22,700 bases of DNA from Syntrophaceae bacterium UBA5761 (GTDB taxonomy: Bacteria; Desulfobacterota; Syntrophia; Syntrophales; UBA4778): positions 19,441 through 42,140 of the forward strand of contig DIEZ01000015.1 of assembly GCA_002418885.1 (NCBI GenBank). The letters run 5' to 3'. Below, piece after piece: positions 16,957 through 22,700 of this stretch. Both the position numbers and the translations under genes were made by a program. The notes beneath the pieces are model-generated. The model was given only the letters and a program-made list of their open reading frames with translations, was not told the origin of the DNA and did not search any database. Positions within the stretch are counted from its first letter, which is position 1; each line of letters starts with the position of its first letter.

Positions 16957-17017
16957 TCCCCCTCCCCCAACTGTTTCCTCCCCCACTTGTTGGGGGAGGT
17001 TAGGAGGGGGGTAACAT
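16957..17017. repeat. GC-rich palindromic intergenic repeat, copy R2
   Basis: It opens with TCCCCCTCCCCCAAC (16957-16971), identical to the start of R1. A perfect 9-bp stem follows, CCTCCCCCA (16977-16985) with TGGGGGAGG (16991-16999), then TTAGGAGG and GGGGGTAACAT (17007-17017). The last motif recurs at the end of copy R3. Having three related copies only in gaps points to a dispersed repeat family. Confidence 0.7.
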
Positions 17018-17101
17018 GAGGGCCGAATGGGAGTGTGAGGGGTGCTAAAAATTACCCGCCCATTCTGTAAAAAAGTGCGCTGATTCAATATGTCCCGGCT
17101 C

Positions 17102-17115
17102 CCGGCGTCCGCCGG
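17102..17115. repeat. Short REP-like inverted repeat
   Basis: CCGGCG and CGCCGG form a perfect 6-bp stem with a two-base loop, followed by AATGA. It resembles the core of widespread ATTCCGGCG-type intergenic repeats; only one copy is seen here. Confidence 0.4.
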
Positions 17116-17154
17116 AATGAAAGGACGGTGTTCCCGATTACCTTACACCAAAGT

Positions 17155-17188
17155 CTGCCCCGTACTCCTCATGTCGAGTGCGGGGCAG
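17155..17188 (-). terminator. Terminator-like hairpin after the type I secretion operon
   Basis: CTGCCCCGTACTC (17155-17167) pairs with GAGTGCGGGGCAG (17176-17188): a 13-bp stem with one G-T wobble and an eight-base loop. It lies 59 bases past the stop of the adaptor gene on the minus strand. Only a short ACTTT follows the stem, so as an intrinsic terminator it is imperfect. The position is what makes the call. Confidence 0.5.
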
Positions 17189-17246
17189 TCTGAATTCAAG
17201 CACACATAACGGCCATGACGCGCCCCTCGCCGGCTTCCCCTTTTAT

Positions 17247-18581
17247 TTACCTGAGAAAAGAAACGGCAAGTCGGTCGATAAAGGGTTTAAAGAGAAAGCT
17301 CAAGAACGTCCTGCTGCCCGTCTTGATAACCACCTGAACAGGCATCCCGGCGGTGATCTCCTTCTTCAACTCCTTTATCTTTTTGAGGGTTTCTTCGTTA
17401 ATCTTGACCCTCACGAGGTAGTAAGTCTGCTTCGTAGCTTCATCGGTCATCACGTCCGGGGAGACATATATCACCGTACCCTCGAACACCGGGGTCTTTT
17501 TAGGGTCGAGGGCCGTGAAATGAAGGTCCGCGGTCTGCCCCTTTCTTATGTCCTCCACGTGAGCGGGAGAAAGCCTCGCCTCGACGATGAGCTCCGAATC
17601 CTTCGGGACTATCTCGAGGATCGGCTGCCCAGGAGATATCACCCCTCCTATCGTATGCGCCCTCAGCCCCATGACGATCCCGTCGTCGGGTGCCTTTATC
17701 TCCGTCTTTTCGAGCACGTCTTTTATCGCATAGTAGGCATCCCTGATCCCCGGCAGCTTCTTCTCCACATCCGCAACCTCCGCCTGGACATCTTTCAGGT
17801 AGTCCCTCTCGACCGCGCTCAGCCTCATCAGGTATTCCTGGACCGTCGCCTCCGCCCTGAGTTGGTTCGCCGAGGTCTCGGCGATCTTTCCCCTCAGGTC
17901 CTCCGCCGCCCTCTCGAGGTCGAGGAACCTGTTCTTCGCGTAGTACCCTTCTTCGGCGAGCCCTTTGAGGGAGTCGAGCTGCTGCTTGATGATCGTAAGC
18001 TGCTTTCCATAAGAAACCTTCTGCTGATTGAGCTGGGCCGAGTAGTGCTTGAACCCCGTCAGGGACTCCATGACGATCTTTCTGTCCGTGTCGAGCTTCG
18101 CCCTTCTCGCACGGAAAAACTCCTCCTGGGCGGCCGTCACGCGCCTTATCTCCGGTTCGTCCTTGAGCTCGAGCACTTCCGGCGGATAGATGATCCTGCG
18201 CATGAAGGCCATCTCCGCCTTGAGCCTCGCCTGGACTACGAGCCCCGTCACGTACTCGCCCCTGATCTGGGCGTACTTCGCCTTCGCATCAGCGTCCTCG
18301 AGCCTGATAAGCACTTGCCCCTTCTTCACTTCCTCCCCGTCCCGCACGAGGATGTCCTTGACCGTGCCGCCGTACTGATGCTGGACCACCTTTCGGTAGT
18401 TGGCGACGCTCACGAGACCCCCCGCCGGCGCCCCCTGATTCAGGGGGGCGAAGGCCGCCCACAGAAGGAATATCCCGAGCGTGCCGGCAAGGACGATGAG
18501 GGACAGCCTTATGGTCTTGTGTGTATCCGTCTTCAGTTCGGCCTGCTCGGTTATACCTGGCCGGTCTGCCTCTGCTTCCAC
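17247..18581 (-). CDS. Type I secretion periplasmic adaptor (HlyD/PrtE family membrane fusion protein)
   Basis: The 444-residue protein has a short cytoplasmic N-terminus, one membrane helix (about 24-44, SLIVLAGTLGIFLLWAAFA), and a lipoyl/biotinyl half-motif (HQYGGTVKDILVRDGEEVKK). A long alpha-helical hairpin (about 90-300), the second lipoyl half (IKAPDDGIVMGLRAHTIGG) and a beta-barrel domain ending AGMPVQVVIKTGSRT follow. It bridges the inner-membrane ABC exporter and the TolC-like channel. The start is a GTG with AAGGAG about ten bases upstream, lying inside the end of the ATPase gene (31-base overlap), so the two are probably coupled. The length is normal for the family. Confidence 0.93.
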   Translation of the reverse strand: MEAEADRPGITEQAELKTDTHKTIRLSLIVLAGTLGIFLLWAAFAPLNQGAPAGGLVSVANYRKVVQHQYGGTVKDILVRDGEEVKKGQVLIRLEDADAKAKYAQIRGEYVTGLVVQARLKAEMAFMRRIIYPPEVLELKDEPEIRRVTAAQEEFFRARRAKLDTDRKIVMESLTGFKHYSAQLNQQKVSYGKQLTIIKQQLDSLKGLAEEGYYAKNRFLDLERAAEDLRGKIAETSANQLRAEATVQEYLMRLSAVERDYLKDVQAEVADVEKKLPGIRDAYYAIKDVLEKTEIKAPDDGIVMGLRAHTIGGVISPGQPILEIVPKDSELIVEARLSPAHVEDIRKGQTADLHFTALDPKKTPVFEGTVIYVSPDVMTDEATKQTYYLVRVKINEETLKKIKELKKEITAGMPVQVVIKTGSRTFLSFLFKPFIDRLAVSFLR

Positions 18582-20344
18582 TCTTCACTGTCTCCTTCTT
18601 TGTTTTCTTGCGCCTTCCCCGTCGCCACCACTTCAGCCCTCTTTCTGAGAACCTCCATCACCTCGTCCCTCGGCCCGTAGAGCTGAACCGTGCCGTTGGC
18701 TATCACCATCATTTTATTGACAGCAGAGAGGATATTCAACCTATGGGATATCACAAAGACCGTCCTTTTCATCTGCTTCATGACCATAAGAGCGCGTACG
18801 AGCGCAACTTCACCCTGCTCGTCGAGGTTCGAGTTCGGCTCGTCGAGCACCACGAGCACCGGGTCTCCGTACAAGGCCCGCGCGAGGCCGATCCTTTGCC
18901 GCTGTCCGCCGCTCAGGTATCCCCCCGCCTCCCCGACATCCGTCTCATACCCCTTGGGGAACTGGAGTATCATGTCGTGGATGCCCGCGATCATGGCCGC
19001 TTTGATGACGAACTGCATCTCTATCTCGCCGAACCTCGCGATGTTCTCGGCGACCGTCCCGGAGAGGAGCTCGATGTCCTGGGGCAGATAGCCGATAAAC
19101 CTGCCTATCTCGTCCTTGTTGTAGAGGTGCATGTCCGCCCCGTCGAGCTTGAACGTACCCGAATAGGGCAACCAGACACCGACGAGCAGTTTTGCGAGCG
19201 AACTCTTACCCGAAGCGGTAGGGCCGATGACACCGACGACATCACCGGGGATTGCATCGAAGCTCATGTTCTTGAGGATTATCTTCTGCTGTAATCTCGG
19301 ACCGGCAACGACGTTCTCCACTTTTACGAAACCCTGGGGGATGGGCAGGGGCAGGTGTCTTTCCGGGGAAGGATAATCCGAAAGGATGCTCCTTAGCCTC
19401 TCGTAAGACTGCCTTGCGCTTATAAACGGCTTCCATGTCCCGACGACCGTATCGACAGGGGCCAGGGCCCTTCCCATCAGAATAGAGCCCATGATCATCA
19501 TGCCCGCCGTTATTTGGTTTTCTATGACGTAGTATGCACCGAGGCCGAGGATGAGGGACTGCGCGGTGATCCTCACCGCCCTGATCACCGCCTGGACCTT
19601 CCCGGCGTTGTCGCTCGCATCGGACTGTATCGCCAGCATCTTTTCGTACTTTTCCCGCCACTTCTTCTTTACATTCTCGTGCATGCCCATGGCTTCGATG
19701 ACCTCGGCGTTCCTGAGGTTCGCCTGGAGAAAGTTCTGGGCTTCCTGGAAGTGCTTGTTCGCCGCCTTCACCGGCTCCTTCGTCAGCTTTTCCGAAATCA
19801 CCGCGCCGACCACCTGGATTATACCGGCAAGGGTCGCGAAGATACCCAGTACGGGATGGATGAGAAATATCACGACCAGGTAGATCAGGCCGAAGGGCGC
19901 GTCGAGAAAGGCAAAGATGCCCGCGCCCGTTATGAACTGTCTTATGTTTGTCAGGTCTCCGAAGGCCTGCGAGGGGTTCGTCGTGCCCGTGTGGATGATG
20001 CCGGAGAGAACGGCCTGGAATGTGCGGTTGCTCAGCTTCTGGTCGAAGTCGTTATTGACCCGCACCAGGATCTGCGACCGCGACCAGTTGAGGAACCCGA
20101 AGACGGCGTACATGAAAACGGCTATCAGGGTCAGCATCAAGAGGGTATCGAAACTTCTGCTCGTAAGCACGGTGTCATAGATCTGGAACATGTAGAGCGC
20201 GGGCACGATCATGATGAAGTTGATGACCGCCGTGAAAAGGAGCAGCATGTAGAAAACCCTTTTATGGGAGCGGACGACGTCGAGGACCTCGTTCGTCTCA
20301 TCTCCCCTCATCATCGCCTTCAGCTTATTTAAGTCTATCCTCAT
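18551..20344 (-). CDS. Type I secretion system permease/ATPase (PrtD/RsaD-like)
   Basis: The 597-residue fused exporter has an N-terminal membrane domain of about six helices (about 30-320, starting VFYMLLLFTAVINFIMIVPA). A nucleotide-binding domain follows with Walker A GPTASGKSS (about 372-380), YLPQDIELLSGTVAENIARF, signature YLSGGQRQRIGLARAL (about 473-488), Walker B VLVVLDEP and the switch SHRLN. There is no N-terminal C39 peptidase-like domain, which places it with PrtD/AprD/RsaD exporters rather than HlyB or bacteriocin exporters. Such proteins secrete unfolded substrates with a C-terminal signal directly out of the cell. The ATG lies one base after the TolC-like gene's stop, with AGGAG at good spacing. 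Confidence 0.95.
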   Translation of the reverse strand: MRIDLNKLKAMMRGDETNEVLDVVRSHKRVFYMLLLFTAVINFIMIVPALYMFQIYDTVLTSRSFDTLLMLTLIAVFMYAVFGFLNWSRSQILVRVNNDFDQKLSNRTFQAVLSGIIHTGTTNPSQAFGDLTNIRQFITGAGIFAFLDAPFGLIYLVVIFLIHPVLGIFATLAGIIQVVGAVISEKLTKEPVKAANKHFQEAQNFLQANLRNAEVIEAMGMHENVKKKWREKYEKMLAIQSDASDNAGKVQAVIRAVRITAQSLILGLGAYYVIENQITAGMMIMGSILMGRALAPVDTVVGTWKPFISARQSYERLRSILSDYPSPERHLPLPIPQGFVKVENVVAGPRLQQKIILKNMSFDAIPGDVVGVIGPTASGKSSLAKLLVGVWLPYSGTFKLDGADMHLYNKDEIGRFIGYLPQDIELLSGTVAENIARFGEIEMQFVIKAAMIAGIHDMILQFPKGYETDVGEAGGYLSGGQRQRIGLARALYGDPVLVVLDEPNSNLDEQGEVALVRALMVMKQMKRTVFVISHRLNILSAVNKMMVIANGTVQLYGPRDEVMEVLRKRAEVVATGKAQENKEGDSEEWKQRQTGQV

Positions 20345-20345
20345 A

Positions 20346-21698
20346 TCATCTCCTCATCAACCAGCCGTTTATTTCCGCCAACTGCTTCTCCGACACGGTG
20401 CCGGCGTAGAAATAAAGACTTACAAGACTTTTTATGTAATCGTAGTTTGACTTCAGGTAGTTGAGCTTCGCCCTGTACAGGTTCGACTCGGCGTTCAAGA
20501 CATCGACGAACGTCCTTATCCCGGCCTGATAACCCTTTTCCGTCGACGCCACCGACAGCAATGACGCCCTTACCGCCGAATCGGAAGACTGGATGCCGGC
20601 AACAGACGACTTCACCCCAAAAAAACTCTCGACGATCCCCTGCGACACCTCCGAGAGGGCTTTTTCGTAGTCCTTCCCGGCCTGGAGGAATCTTTCTTTC
20701 GCCTCGTTTATCTTTGCCGTTATGTACCCTCCGCTCAGGATGTTCATGTTGACCTGGATGCCCACCGTCCTATACGAGAGGGTATCCGTCCGGAGGAAGT
20801 CGTTCGTGTTCGTCTTTATGTGGTTCGCGACAAGGGCCAGAGAGGGAAGCCACTGGGCCTGTTGTTTCTTCAGTTCGTCCTCGGCGACGCCCCTTTGCAG
20901 GGCATAGAACCCCACGTAAGGGCTTTCGGTCTTGGCGATAGCGACCCAGTCGTCGGGCTTTTGGGGGTCGATCTGCTCCAACGGGGGCCTCTCGGCGAGC
21001 GTCGCCACGGACACCGGCTCCTCGCCGATCATCCTCGAAAGGACCTTTTTCTTCGCGTACATGTTCTTCTCGGCGTCGGCAAGGCGAAACTCGACATCGT
21101 AGTACCTCGCATCTGCGTCGTGGATGTCCGTGAGGGTGGCCTCGCCCGCCTGGAAGAGCCTCTTTGCCATGTTGAGCTGGGCCTCGATGGCCCTTTTTTC
21201 TTCATCCAAGACCTTGAGGTTCTCCTCCGCGTAGAGAAAATCGAAGTAGCCGTCGGCGAGCCTCTTTATCAAGTTGAGCTCGGCGTTCCTGAACCATATC
21301 TCTCCGGCCTTGCCGCGGAGGTCCGACTGCTTTATCTCTATAAAATTCGGCAGGTTGAAGATGCTCTGCTGCACCGAGAACACCGTCTGCTCCGTCCTGT
21401 AATCATTGTAGTACATGGGGTTGGGATTCTGGTTAAACCCCAGCCTTGAAGTGCTGTAAGACAAGTTGACCTGCGGCAGTATCTTCGAGACCGACTGGTC
21501 CCGCAGGGTCTCGGTCGCCTTGTAGTCATGGAAGACAGCGAGGTACTCAGGGTCGTTTTGTTTTGCCTTTCCGAAGGCCTCCAAAAGGTCCAAAGCGAAA
21601 CTATCAGCCGGCACAGTTAGGACGATCACGACGATCAATAAGACAAACCTGAACAAATGCATGGGCGACATGCTATACCAAGAAAAAAAATAAATCAA
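20346..21698 (-). CDS. TolC-family outer membrane channel protein of type I secretion
   Basis: A signal peptide (core RFVLLIVVIVLTVPADSFA) precedes two homologous helical repeats of the outer-membrane efflux protein family. Conserved points are LLEAFGKAKQNDPEYLA, ILPQVNLSYSTS, RLFQAGEATLTDIHDADARY and the second-half GYQAGIRTFVDVLNAESNLY. The trimer would form the outer-membrane exit duct for the ATPase and adaptor encoded just downstream. The start is uncertain: the only good ribosome site (GGAGGAGAG, 21715-21707) favours the TTG at 21698, which adds an odd aromatic leader. ATGs at 21671 and 21662 give a more standard signal peptide but have no visible ribosome site. It is the first gene of the three-gene operon. 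Confidence 0.9.
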   Translation of the reverse strand: MIYFFSWYSMSPMHLFRFVLLIVVIVLTVPADSFALDLLEAFGKAKQNDPEYLAVFHDYKATETLRDQSVSKILPQVNLSYSTSRLGFNQNPNPMYYNDYRTEQTVFSVQQSIFNLPNFIEIKQSDLRGKAGEIWFRNAELNLIKRLADGYFDFLYAEENLKVLDEEKRAIEAQLNMAKRLFQAGEATLTDIHDADARYYDVEFRLADAEKNMYAKKKVLSRMIGEEPVSVATLAERPPLEQIDPQKPDDWVAIAKTESPYVGFYALQRGVAEDELKKQQAQWLPSLALVANHIKTNTNDFLRTDTLSYRTVGIQVNMNILSGGYITAKINEAKERFLQAGKDYEKALSEVSQGIVESFFGVKSSVAGIQSSDSAVRASLLSVASTEKGYQAGIRTFVDVLNAESNLYRAKLNYLKSNYDYIKSLVSLYFYAGTVSEKQLAEINGWLMRR

Positions 21699-21760
21699 AT
21701 CAGATTCTCTCCTCCGTCCCTCTCATCACGCCGATCACTCTTTGTCGTTCCGGCGCACTA

Positions 21761-21780
21761 ACCCCGATAAAAATCGGGGT
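21761..21780. repeat. Perfect 8-bp hairpin, REP-like
   Basis: ACCCCGAT and ATCGGGGT are separated by AAAA. It lies upstream of the TolC-like gene, 63 bases before the TTG start. There is no T-run on either side, so it is called a repeat and not a terminator; it could still form in the leader if transcription starts upstream of it. Confidence 0.5.
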
Positions 21781-21821
21781 GGAATCGCTGAATATCCCCC
21801 CCACCAGTTTCCTCCTCCCAC

Positions 21822-21931
21822 CGCAGTCATCTCCCCAATTCTTCCTCCCACTTGCTTCTCTTTCCCCTCCCTTGTTGTCTCTCCAAATCCCCCCCAATCG
21901 CGGTCATCTCCTCAAATTCCTCCCCCACTTG
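21822..21931. repeat. Degenerate direct repeat in a polypyrimidine tract
   Basis: A 33-base unit at 21822-21854 (beginning CGCAGTCATCTCC) is repeated imperfectly at 21899-21931 (beginning CGCGGTCATCTCC). The offset is 77 bases; both units end in a CCTCCC...ACTTG block. The strand asymmetry (C and T on the plus strand) is strong throughout. Confidence 0.55.
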
Positions 21932-21977
21932 TGGGGGTAGGTTAGGAGGAGGGGTAAGGGTCAGCAGGGGGTAACAT
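21917..21977. repeat. GC-rich palindromic intergenic repeat, copy R3
   Basis: CCCCCAC (21922-21928) and GTGGGGG (21931-21937) form a perfect stem with a TT loop, followed by AGGTTAGGAGG. GGGGGTAACAT at 21967-21977 matches the end of copy R2. Relative to R2 there are roughly 20 extra bases between the hairpin and the terminal motif. Confidence 0.65.
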
Positions 21978-22060
21978 ATGGTGCCTCTGCCCCGGGAGCA
22001 TCTATCCGGGAAGAGTCTCGGCGTGTGAACTTCTTTAGCAGGTTGAATCGTCCAGGGAAA

Positions 22061-22085
22061 GTTTAAATGTTAAGAACGTCCCCTA
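22061..22085 (+). repeat. Left 25-bp terminal inverted repeat
   Basis: It begins GTTTAAATGTTAAGAACG and ends TCCCCTA. Its reverse complement is found without mismatch at 22503-22527. The match stops abruptly at both ends. Confidence 0.85.
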
Positions 22086-22113
22086 TCCCCCTATCTTTCT
22101 TTCATATTACTTA

Positions 22114-22287
22114 TCATTCCAACTCTTTCATGATATGCCTTGCAAGACGTTCATCTATCTCATCATGTCTTGGAATGGGCTGTTTTTACCCGTTTTTTGG
22201 GTTCCGGTAAAGGTCGTGACGTCCGCCATGCCTTACAAGTTCGCAACCGCTGGAAGTGATTTTCTTGATAAGCTCTTTTCTCTTCAT
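22114..22287 (-). pseudogene. hicA: HicA-family toxin gene interrupted by an in-frame TAA
   Basis: Read from the ATG at 22287, the frame gives MKRKELIKKITSSGCELVRH, then GGRHDLYRNPKNG. It then meets TAA at codon 34 (22188-22186) and resumes without frame change as KQPIPRHDEIDERLARHIMK to a TGA at 22114. Joined, it is a textbook HicA: a small double-stranded-RNA-binding-fold ribonuclease whose conserved histidine is at codon 24 (GGRHD) and whose QPIPRH block follows the break. The nonsense codon replaces a residue in the T/K-Q-P-I-P region, so the product would be a 33-residue fragment without the C-terminal strand and helix. The ATG overlaps the hicB stop as ATGA (22284-22287). It is too short for routine gene calling. 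Confidence 0.85.
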
Positions 22288-22481
22288 AGCTTCAGGGCAA
22301 ATTCTTTCACTTCGTGATTTTCAGGAACATCCTCCATGGTCATGAGAAGATAGGCATCCTTCATGTTTTCTTCGAGTTCTTCGAGAGTTTCGCCCTGGGT
22401 CATTATTTCAGGATGTTCGAGCAACTTGCCTACCCAAAATTTATCGCCTTTCCAATAAATCATGTTTAGTTTTGTTTCCAT
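22284..22481 (-). CDS. hicB: HicB-family antitoxin
   Basis: The 65-residue protein METKLNMIYWKGDKFWVGKL continues with EHPEIMTQGETLEELEENMK and DAYLLM, the short HicB fold (partial RNase H-like) that binds and neutralises HicA. No C-terminal DNA-binding domain is present, so it may not autoregulate directly. The start at 22481 follows a strong AGGAGG (22494-22489) at six to seven bases; the frame extends to 22502 but the earlier codons overlap that ribosome site. The order is hicB then hicA, and its stop overlaps the toxin's ATG. The gene itself is intact although its toxin is broken. Confidence 0.85.
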   Translation of the reverse strand: METKLNMIYWKGDKFWVGKLLEHPEIMTQGETLEELEENMKDAYLLMTMEDVPENHEVKEFALKL

Positions 22482-22502
22482 CTTCTTACCTCCTGATAGC
22501 AC

Positions 22503-22527
22503 TAGGGGACGTTCTTAACATTTAAAC
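22503..22527 (-). repeat. Right 25-bp terminal inverted repeat
   Basis: It begins TAGGGGACGTTC and ends ATTTAAAC, a perfect reverse complement of 22061-22085. It sits in the expected promoter and leader region of hicB, so the element may carry its own promoter within or just outside the repeat. Confidence 0.85.
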
Positions 22528-22532
22528 ATTTG

Positions 22533-22700
22533 CTATTCAAGAAGCAGATAGCCGCTCTTTTCGGCCAATACCTCACCTCTTGCCGCCGACTTCCCTACCC
22601 ATGACCTGCCATCCCTTGCCGGGACCAAAACGAGCCAACACTGCTTCGACGTCCTATCTATCATCTCTTTTCTTTTCCAGCACGGTGACGCTATGGCTAT
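22533..22700 (-). CDS. Unidentified partial open reading frame at the right edge
   Basis: On the minus strand a frame enters from the window edge and stays open for 55 codons to a TAG at 22533-22535, containing VLVPARDGRSWVGKSAARG and ending AEKSGYLLLE. The other two minus-strand frames are quickly closed. It could be the 3' end of a gene, or chance; an internal ATG at 22664 would make a 43-residue protein. I recognise no family. It stops only six bases before the inverted repeat. Confidence 0.25.
   Translation of the reverse strand: MAIASPCWKRKEMIDRTSKQCWLVLVPARDGRSWVGKSAARGEVLAEKSGYLLLE

Larger units (their letters stand above)
16931..17246. other. Intergenic region upstream of the polysaccharide operon
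   Basis: These 316 bases separate the secretion operon (ending at 17247) from the first polysaccharide gene. They hold repeat copy R2 (16957-17017), a small REP-like hairpin (17102-17115) and a terminator-like hairpin (17155-17188). The polysaccharide promoter is expected here on the minus strand, but I see only weak matches (TTGAAT near 17088-17083) and do not call one. No open frame of interest is present. Confidence 0.5.
21699..22060. other. Gene-free, repeat-rich intergenic region
   Basis: This stretch between the secretion operon and the inverted-repeat element encodes nothing recognisable. It holds the hairpin at 21761-21780, a strongly pyrimidine-rich tract (about 21795-21930) with a degenerate duplicated unit, and palindromic repeat copy R3. 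The promoter of the secretion operon should be near its left end, but none stands out. Confidence 0.5.
22061..22527. mobile_element. 467-bp MITE-like element: hicBA pair between perfect 25-bp inverted repeats
   Basis: The element is bounded by perfect inverted repeats (22061-22085 and 22503-22527) and contains little besides hicB and the hicA pseudogene. The left repeat lies 28 bases past the hicA stop; the right repeat lies 21 bases before the hicB start codon and 8 bases from its ribosome site. There is no transposase inside and no clear target-site duplication outside. Reading it as a non-autonomous element is inference from the structure. Confidence 0.5.

Noticed and set aside
17178..18680. 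500-codon plus-strand open frame opposite the HlyD-like gene
   Set aside because: It is the antisense of a well-supported adaptor protein with full family architecture; there is no ribosome site or recognisable domain.
18521..20332. Plus-strand open frames opposite the type I secretion ATPase
   Set aside because: They mirror Walker and signature motifs of the real gene and have low-complexity charged translations.
21761..21780. Hairpin as an intrinsic terminator
   Set aside because: The stem is perfect but no T-run follows on either strand and no gene ends nearby.
21795..21945. CRISPR-like array
   Set aside because: There are only two degenerate units with no regular spacers and no cas genes.
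22055..22533. Target-site duplication around the inverted-repeat element
   Set aside because: The bases outside the two arms do not form a direct repeat of convincing length.

Overview
The window looks like a chromosomal stretch of a GC-rich Gram-negative bacterium. The evidence is an LpxR-type outer-membrane lipid A deacylase, a TolC/HlyD/ABC type I secretion set, and lipid-linked polysaccharide genes with a Wzm/Wzt exporter. The gene mix and the many short GC-rich palindromic intergenic repeats would suit a deltaproteobacterial or Nitrospirota-type lineage. That is an impression from content; no rRNA, tRNA or housekeeping marker is present to fix the taxonomy.

Layout. (1) 1-3358, minus strand: a tightly overlapped three-gene operon, read as HAD-IIB mannosyl-3-phosphoglycerate-phosphatase-like protein, MOFRL glycerate kinase, then a GT-A glycosyltransferase that runs off the left edge. 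It is best read as a glucosyl- or mannosyl-glycerate (compatible solute) locus. (2) 3675-4925, plus strand: a membrane-anchored PAS histidine-kinase-like protein whose H-box histidine is replaced by arginine. (3) 16930-4949, minus strand: one long surface-polysaccharide operon of nine genes. In order these are a WbdD-like methyltransferase with coiled coil, a 1074-residue multi-module glycosyltransferase, a GT4 glycosyltransferase, gmd, a second GT4, wzm, a short wzt, a polyprenyl-phosphate sugar-phosphate transferase, and lpxR. (4) 21698-17247, minus strand: a complete type I secretion operon (TolC-like, PrtD/RsaD-like ABC ATPase, HlyD-like adaptor) with no substrate gene beside it. (5) 21699-22700: a repeat-rich region containing a hicBA toxin-antitoxin pair. 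The toxin carries an in-frame TAA, and the pair sits exactly between perfect 25-bp inverted repeats, which gives a small MITE-like element. An unidentified partial reading frame lies at the right edge.

How it works together (inference). The sugar-phosphate transferase primes undecaprenyl phosphate, the glycosyltransferases build a chain that includes a GDP-mannose-derived 6-deoxyhexose, and the methyltransferase may cap it. Wzm/Wzt exports the chain, while LpxR would trim lipid A in the same outer membrane. The neighbouring type I system could secrete a surface protein that associates with this glycan, as in the Caulobacter S-layer/LPS locus. Most co-oriented genes overlap or abut (several ATGA or TTGA stop/start overlaps), so translational coupling is likely. 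No CRISPR array, rRNA, tRNA or transposase gene was found.
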